Shown: positions 59,875 through 64,000 of the stretch, piece after piece
Layout of the letters: every line of letters begins with the position of its first letter
Numbering within the stretch: position 1 is the first letter of the stretch
NCBI GenBank assembly: GCA_902791475.1
Contig: CADAWC010000002.1
Span: 1-64,000 of the forward strand
DNA from: Fibrobacter succinogenes
GTDB lineage: Bacteria; Fibrobacterota; Fibrobacteria; Fibrobacterales; Fibrobacteraceae
Length of the DNA stretch: 64,000 nucleotides
Direction: 5' to 3'
The notes under the pieces: generated by a model
Seen by the model: only the letters and a program-made list of their open reading frames with translations
The model's database searches: none
What the model was told of the DNA's origin: nothing
Program-made: the position numbers and the translations under genes

Positions 59875-61218
59875 TTGTTCAGAATACTTTTAACTTTCGC
59901 GCTCACTTTTTTTACGGTCATTCATGCGCAGGCGCCATTTGACGAAGCCCAGGTTTTCGAATGGTGGGACGACGGCATCATCACGCCCGAAGAGGCCGAA
60001 GAAATTTTTTCGAGACTCGAAGAAGAAAACTACGACGAAGCGTGCCTGCTCGCTGAAGTATACGCGCAAGAGCCATGCCCAAAGCCCGCGCAGCCCAAAG
60101 CAAAACCTTCGCAAAATGCGCAGAAAATGCCAACTATAGTTCCGCACGGCTACGTTTCATGGAAAGGCAGGTACAATTCCGACGGGCACTTGAAAAAACA
60201 CCGCGAAGAATTGCAGCTTCAATTCTACTATTTCAAATTGAGGCTTGGTTCGCAAGAACTTTTGTCTTACCACCGAGACAACTTCGAAGCGCATTTCGGA
60301 CAAGTTTCCACAACGGAATTTCACAGCCACATTCCGCTAGACACGTTATGGGGCGCCACACTCCTCTACCCCATCAGCAAATTCAGGCTCGGAGCATTCA
60401 TCGACTCCAGCAAAACGTTCAACGCGCACGTAAGCTTTAAGCCCAACCGCGAAAACGAACTTAACGCCACATTCTGGAAATTCCCTGAAGCCTCCGCACT
60501 TGCGCTACAGGCCCGCACCATCCTCGGGCAAATCTCTGCATGGTACCAGTTCGGGCAAGACCGCCCACTCGTCAAAGTCCAACTGCAAAGCAGCAAGAAC
60601 TGGATTTCATGGAAGACCACCGCATACCTCCACGGCGACAGCATTCCGCAAGGACTCAACTTGAGCAAAGGCATCGCCGAAAACTGGCTTTGGGCATCAC
60701 AAACCGTTTCCGCAAAATGGCCCGAAGCATTGAACACAGCGTTTTCCATCAAGGCACGCATCTTAAGTCCCATTGCATCAGACTCCATAAAAAAAGACTC
60801 CGTGAGCGCCCGTTTCAAAGCAACATTTACCTCCGGTCCTGAACGATTCCGACCAAGCTTAAGCGCGACTTGCCTCGAAGCAAGCGACAACTGCCGCACA
60901 ACCGAATGGAAAGGCATCATCGAATCTACATGGGAGCAGTTTTCATTCAAAGCAGGCGCGAATTTGCGCTACGACCGCACCAACAGCACCAAACTCCCCA
61001 AAATCGAGCTCGGCGCCACCTACCACGCCAATTCCGCCACCGCCAAATTGACCGTTGCATTCCCCGAATCCACCCCTGTAAACGGCATTTTCGTCCAAAA
61101 CGAGGTCAAATTTGACGCCGAACCACTCGGCTGCGACTTCGTGTTTGCGTTCAAAAAGACCAAAACCAAGCCGTTCAAGCCAAATTTCGCCCACATCCAG
61201 GCCATCCTCAAATTTTGA
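59875..61218 (+). CDS. outer-membrane/secreted protein, beta-barrel-like, hypothetical
   Basis: A 447-residue protein with signal peptide (about 1-19, ending IHA). It starts at TTG with GGAGG 6 nt upstream. A short helical acidic region (about 20-65; VFEWWDDGIITPEEAEEIFSRLEE) is followed by a Pro/Lys/Gln spacer, then alternating strand-like sequence (about 90-447) with aromatic ends, as in outer-membrane barrels. It ends HIQAILKF (terminal Phe). The N-terminal helices resemble ComEA-type helix-hairpin sequence only loosely; role unknown. Divergent from rsmG. Confidence 0.65.
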   Translation: MFRILLTFALTFFTVIHAQAPFDEAQVFEWWDDGIITPEEAEEIFSRLEEENYDEACLLAEVYAQEPCPKPAQPKAKPSQNAQKMPTIVPHGYVSWKGRYNSDGHLKKHREELQLQFYYFKLRLGSQELLSYHRDNFEAHFGQVSTTEFHSHIPLDTLWGATLLYPISKFRLGAFIDSSKTFNAHVSFKPNRENELNATFWKFPEASALALQARTILGQISAWYQFGQDRPLVKVQLQSSKNWISWKTTAYLHGDSIPQGLNLSKGIAENWLWASQTVSAKWPEALNTAFSIKARILSPIASDSIKKDSVSARFKATFTSGPERFRPSLSATCLEASDNCRTTEWKGIIESTWEQFSFKAGANLRYDRTNSTKLPKIELGATYHANSATAKLTVAFPESTPVNGIFVQNEVKFDAEPLGCDFVFAFKKTKTKPFKPNFAHIQAILKF

Positions 61219-61341
61219 GACATTTTACCCCAAAACACCCCTTGTATACAAGCGTGGACACAATTGTAACCACAAATTTTTGGAATATTCTAATCTATTT
61301 GCTGTAAGAAATCTATTATTAATAATACCCAAACACTCTCA

Positions 61342-61388
61342 GACTCCTTTAGGTTACCTCCTTTGCCTGAAGGAGTCCTTTTTTTTAT
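61342..61388 (+). terminator. terminator of the barrel-like gene
   Basis: GACTCCTT / AAGGAGTC 8-bp stem with a 20-nt loop and eight T. It directly adjoins the next promoter (TATCTTAG). Confidence 0.85.
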
Positions 61389-61397
61389 CTTAGGGAT

Positions 61398-61787
61398 ATG
61401 TTCTACATTACCGCAATTATCGGATCTATCGTCTTTTTGCCCTCCATCGCACTGAATATCGCCCTTGCGCTTGGAGCACCGCTAGGCATGTACGCCATGA
61501 ACGGCCGCCACAAGGTCGTGCCGCAGGAGGTCCGCAAGGCCTTCATTTTGCCAATCATCATGCAATTTGTGGCGCTTTTTACGATTCTCAGTGCCGGGCA
61601 TGTGCTTCCGGAAACGATCCCGTTCGGGATTGTGCGCATCCTCGCCTTTTTCTACGCTGTTTACCTGACGTTTTACACCGCAACGGTATTCTTTAGCTTA
61701 AGCGCCCAGGAACGCCATGTGATGGGACCGCTCGCCATAGCCTCAACCATCTGCTTCTGGATTACTGCTGTCGGAACGCTTCAGTAG
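61398..61787 (+). CDS. small polytopic membrane protein
   Basis: A 129-residue protein with four hydrophobic segments (about 4-30, 47-68, 75-100, 106-127) and short loops (NGRHKVVPQEVRK, SAQERHVMGP). No known family recognised. The ATG lies 4 nt after TATCTTAG (61386-61393), a probable -7 box, so the mRNA is likely leaderless. Confidence 0.7.
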   Translation: MFYITAIIGSIVFLPSIALNIALALGAPLGMYAMNGRHKVVPQEVRKAFILPIIMQFVALFTILSAGHVLPETIPFGIVRILAFFYAVYLTFYTATVFFSLSAQERHVMGPLAIASTICFWITAVGTLQ

Positions 61788-61874
61788 GAAGCTTGTCGTA
61801 ATTTGGAGTTAAGAATTCGGGGAACACGCGGGAGACAAAAAAACGCGTCCATGTGCCGTTTTTTTTAAAGGCAT

Positions 61875-62078
61875 ACATATAAAACCTTAAAAAACAGCTT
61901 TTTATATGTACCTCTCGCCAATTTATTACTTTATACAAACCCTTTTCAATACAACCAAAGCATATAAAACGCAAAAAAATCCTTTTTTATATGTATTTTT
62001 GAGTCAAAAGCTTCCGTTTACAGCACAAACAAACTAAACACACACATATAAAAAATAAATATTTTGATTTTTATATGT
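61875..62078. repeat. three 35-bp palindromes at 84-85-bp intervals
   Basis: Copies at 61875-61909, 61960-61994 and 62044-62078. Each is ACATATAAAA (GCATATAAAA in copy 2), a 14-15-nt non-conserved middle, and TTTTATATGT. All are exactly 35 bp, and the starts are 85 and 84 bp apart (about eight helical turns). The sequence between copies is not conserved. No ORF of note in 61788-62204. They lie in the gap upstream of queH. Confidence 0.85.
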
Positions 62079-62204
62079 CACCTCACTCAAAAGCACGCAT
62101 TTTAAACGTAAGAAAATCCACAATTCACATAAAAAAGTGTTCCAAACAGGAAAGAAAGTCTTTTTTAAGGCAAAACCTTTTTCTAAAAATCTACATTTAC
62201 ACCA

Positions 62205-62870
62205 ATGGACATCGAAAAGCAACAACCGAAGCATAATTACCAAGTCGATTTAGACCGCATCATTCGCCGTCTCGAAAAGTCGGGCGAAGTGCCGACGCTC
62301 TTGTTGCATGCGTGCTGTGCACCGTGCAGCAGCTACACGATTGAATACCTTTCGCAGTATTTCAAGATTACGCTTTTCTATTACAACCCGAACATCGCTC
62401 CCGCCGAAGAATACCAGCATCGCGTGAACGAAATCAAACGCTTTGTCGCTGAGTTCAAGACAAAGTATCCGGTTACACTTGTCGAAGGCGAATACGACCC
62501 AAAAAAGTTCTACGATGTCGCCCGCGGACTCGAGAAAGAACCCGAAGGGGGCAAACGCTGCCGCAAATGCTTTGAGCTACGCCTTGCCGAATCGGCAAGA
62601 CTCGCCAAGGAACTGAACTGCGACTACTTCACGACGACGCTTACGATTAGCCCAATGAAGGACGCCCAGGTGCTCAACGAGGTCGTGCAGGAACAGTGTG
62701 ACCTCTACGGCATCAAACGCCTCCCGAGCGATTTCAAGAAAAAGGGCGGTTACAAGCGTTCCATCCAATTGTCGCACGAATACAACCTCTACCGCCAGAA
62801 TTTCTGCGGATGCGTCTACTCCATGCGCGAAGCTCTTGAACGCGAAGCGAAAAAAGAGCGTGACATTTAG
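62205..62870 (+). CDS. queH: epoxyqueuosine reductase, QueH type
   Basis: A 221-residue enzyme for the last step of queuosine tRNA modification (epoxyqueuosine to queuosine). The Cys set of QueH is complete: LLLHACCAPCSSY (about 36-48), RCRKCFELRL (about 118-127) and YRQNFCGCVYS (about 200-210). DQ/KDAQVLNEV and TLTISP also fit. The ATG is 5 nt after TACATTTA (62192-62199), a probable -7 box, with no Shine-Dalgarno. The palindromes upstream could affect it. Confidence 0.94.
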   Translation: MDIEKQQPKHNYQVDLDRIIRRLEKSGEVPTLLLHACCAPCSSYTIEYLSQYFKITLFYYNPNIAPAEEYQHRVNEIKRFVAEFKTKYPVTLVEGEYDPKKFYDVARGLEKEPEGGKRCRKCFELRLAESARLAKELNCDYFTTTLTISPMKDAQVLNEVVQEQCDLYGIKRLPSDFKKKGGYKRSIQLSHEYNLYRQNFCGCVYSMREALEREAKKERDI

Positions 62871-62896
62871 AGCGTTATTATATATACTTTTATAGA

Positions 62897-63940
62897 ATGC
62901 ACAGAATATGGATATACGTAGTAGTCGTCTTAGGGGCTATCGTCGCTAGCGCATGCAGTGACGACGTTACCGAAGCACATGACGAAACCGCCGATATCCA
63001 TGACGACCCGCCATCTGACGCCATCGAAATTATCGAAGTTACCGACAGCACGTCTAGCAAAAGTTCTTCTAGCATTTACCGTTCATCAAAAGCGAACCTT
63101 TATTTTTCAAATAAAGTTGAAATCAAGAGTTCATCAAGCGAACAGTCATCGGGCAAGGAAAAATCAAGTAGCTCCAAGCCCGCGCCAAAATCATCTAGTT
63201 CGCAACCAAAGTCCTCAAGCTCGGAGCCGCCCGCCAGTTCGAGCAGTGAAGAAAGTTCCAGTTCCGAGGCGCCAAAGTCCAGTGCCGAACTCCGCTTTTA
63301 CGATTGCGACCAATACGACTGCGTCACCATGGAATACCTGAATCCAGACATTTCTTACGGCGAAATGCTCGACAAACGCGACAACCAGGTTTACCGCACC
63401 CTCGTCATCAGCAACCATGTGTGGACCGCGCAAAACATGAACTATGAAATTGAGAGCGATGAGAACGACGAAATAAATAGTTGGTGCTACGACAACGAAC
63501 CAGAAAACTGTAAAAAATTCGGCAGGCTCTACACTTGGGAAGCGGCAAAAAAAGTTTGTCCTGAAGGTTGGCATTTACCCACCGAAGATGAATGGCAGGA
63601 ACTCATCGCAGAGCACTCTTGCGATATTGTGATAAAAGACGGAAATCCACCCGTATACCGTTGCGCAGGGACAACACTGAAAGCAATTGACAGCTGGGAA
63701 AAAAGCCTCGACAACACCAACGAATACGGATTTTCTATTGTTGCCGCAGGGATCGTAAACTCAGGGAAATTCATGAACCAGGGTATAACGGGCTACCTGT
63801 GGGCTTCAACAACACAATATGAATCTGAATCACTCGCAACCCTAGTCATATTTGAATATAACGAAGATTACACAAGATTCGTATTGACAAAACCAAACTC
63901 CGGGCTATCCGTCCGTTGCGTCAAAGGGGCCGCCGAGTAA
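62897..63940 (+). CDS. FISUMP-domain lipoprotein
   Basis: A 347-residue lipoprotein (IVASAC; Cys about 20), an acidic spacer, a long Ser-rich linker (about 50-130; repeated KSSSS/SSSE blocks), then a FISUMP domain (about 158-347): DKRDNQVYRTLVISNHVWTAQNMNY, WCYDNEPENCKKFGRLYTW, AKKVCPEGWHLPTEDEWQEL, GYLWASTTQ, SVRCVKG. Cell-surface protein of unknown role. The ATG is 6 nt after TATACTTT, a probable -7 box. It follows queH after 26 nt but probably has its own promoter. Confidence 0.9.
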   Translation: MHRIWIYVVVVLGAIVASACSDDVTEAHDETADIHDDPPSDAIEIIEVTDSTSSKSSSSIYRSSKANLYFSNKVEIKSSSSEQSSGKEKSSSSKPAPKSSSSQPKSSSSEPPASSSSEESSSSEAPKSSAELRFYDCDQYDCVTMEYLNPDISYGEMLDKRDNQVYRTLVISNHVWTAQNMNYEIESDENDEINSWCYDNEPENCKKFGRLYTWEAAKKVCPEGWHLPTEDEWQELIAEHSCDIVIKDGNPPVYRCAGTTLKAIDSWEKSLDNTNEYGFSIVAAGIVNSGKFMNQGITGYLWASTTQYESESLATLVIFEYNEDYTRFVLTKPNSGLSVRCVKGAAE

Positions 63941-63974
63941 GACGAAAATAAATTTCGCCCGCACTCGCGTTTTC

Positions 63975-63982
63975 TATCTTTA
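63975..63982 (+). promoter_or_regulatory. -7 box (TATCTTTA) for a gene beyond the window
   Basis: TATCTTTA in the context TTTCTATCTTTAGG, as in front of sufS. Its gene would start past the right edge. Confidence 0.4.
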
Positions 63983-64000
63983 GGTTTATAAACTTTTTAA

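Noticed and set aside
61788..62204. Replication origin at the three palindromes
   Set aside because: No DnaA boxes (TTATCCACA) and no dnaA, dnaN or gidA neighbour; rsmG nearby is suggestive but not enough.

Overview
The window looks like a chromosomal segment of a Fibrobacter species, a fibre-degrading member of the Fibrobacterota. The grounds are two proteins with the 'Fibrobacter succinogenes major paralogous' (FISUMP) domain, a TIGR02147-type protein, Ser-rich linkers, a circularly permuted GH16 glucanase, and a large set of secreted xylan-degrading enzymes that share CBM6 domains and a basic C-terminal module. I cannot tell which species or strain it is.

Layout. 0-17.3 kb is mostly core: the 5' end of alaS, a lipoprotein, the permuted GH16 glucanase, pflB and pflA (formate formation) on either side of an MBL-fold hydrolase, a lipoprotein and a degenerate subtilase, then pilC-pilT, a thioredoxin-like protein, a FISUMP gene overlapping epmA, and sufS-tcdA. 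17.3-25.6 kb is accessory and partly AT-rich: an Rpn-family nuclease, a two-module AAA+ ATPase, a protein resembling uracil-DNA glycosylases, a SprT-like metallopeptidase, a defective IS4-type element (9-bp target duplication) that split another gene, an orphan ORF and a PLD-fold protein. A WYL regulator follows.

26.9-54.4 kb is the main feature: an almost entirely minus-strand xylan/hemicellulose cluster with five GH43 enzymes (three of them tandem paralogues), a beta-helix enzyme, a GH27 alpha-galactosidase, a GH30_8-like glucuronoxylanase, a CE1 and a CE6 esterase, plus one plus-strand CE1-type esterase. At its upstream end sits a TIGR02147 regulator overlapping a lipoprotein with a carbohydrate-binding-type domain. 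54.9-64 kb returns to core genes: a triple FKBP isomerase, a PorV-like barrel with an inserted beta-propeller, rsmG, membrane proteins, queH and a FISUMP lipoprotein.

The main discovery is regulatory. Nine cluster promoters and the promoter of the TIGR02147 gene carry a 15-bp dyad (TTGAC/TGGAC-N5-GTCAA/GTCCA family). It lies exactly 43 nt (44 in one case) upstream of a TAnnTT -7 box of the Bacteroidetes type. The geometry is that of one activator acting from about -60. In three promoters a hairpin (two of them apparent terminators of the upstream gene) sits between the activator site and the core promoter. An orphan copy faces a terminator with no ORF between them, which suggests a small RNA of the same regulon.

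Other unlisted structure: a paired ACGTGAA/TTCACGT element in four copies at two edges of the cluster, three 35-bp palindromes spaced 84-85 bp apart before queH, seven-base tandem repeats in several gaps, REP-like palindromes, a 27-residue membrane peptide overlapping the CE6 gene, and many start codons only 4-7 nt from a -7 box (probable leaderless mRNAs).
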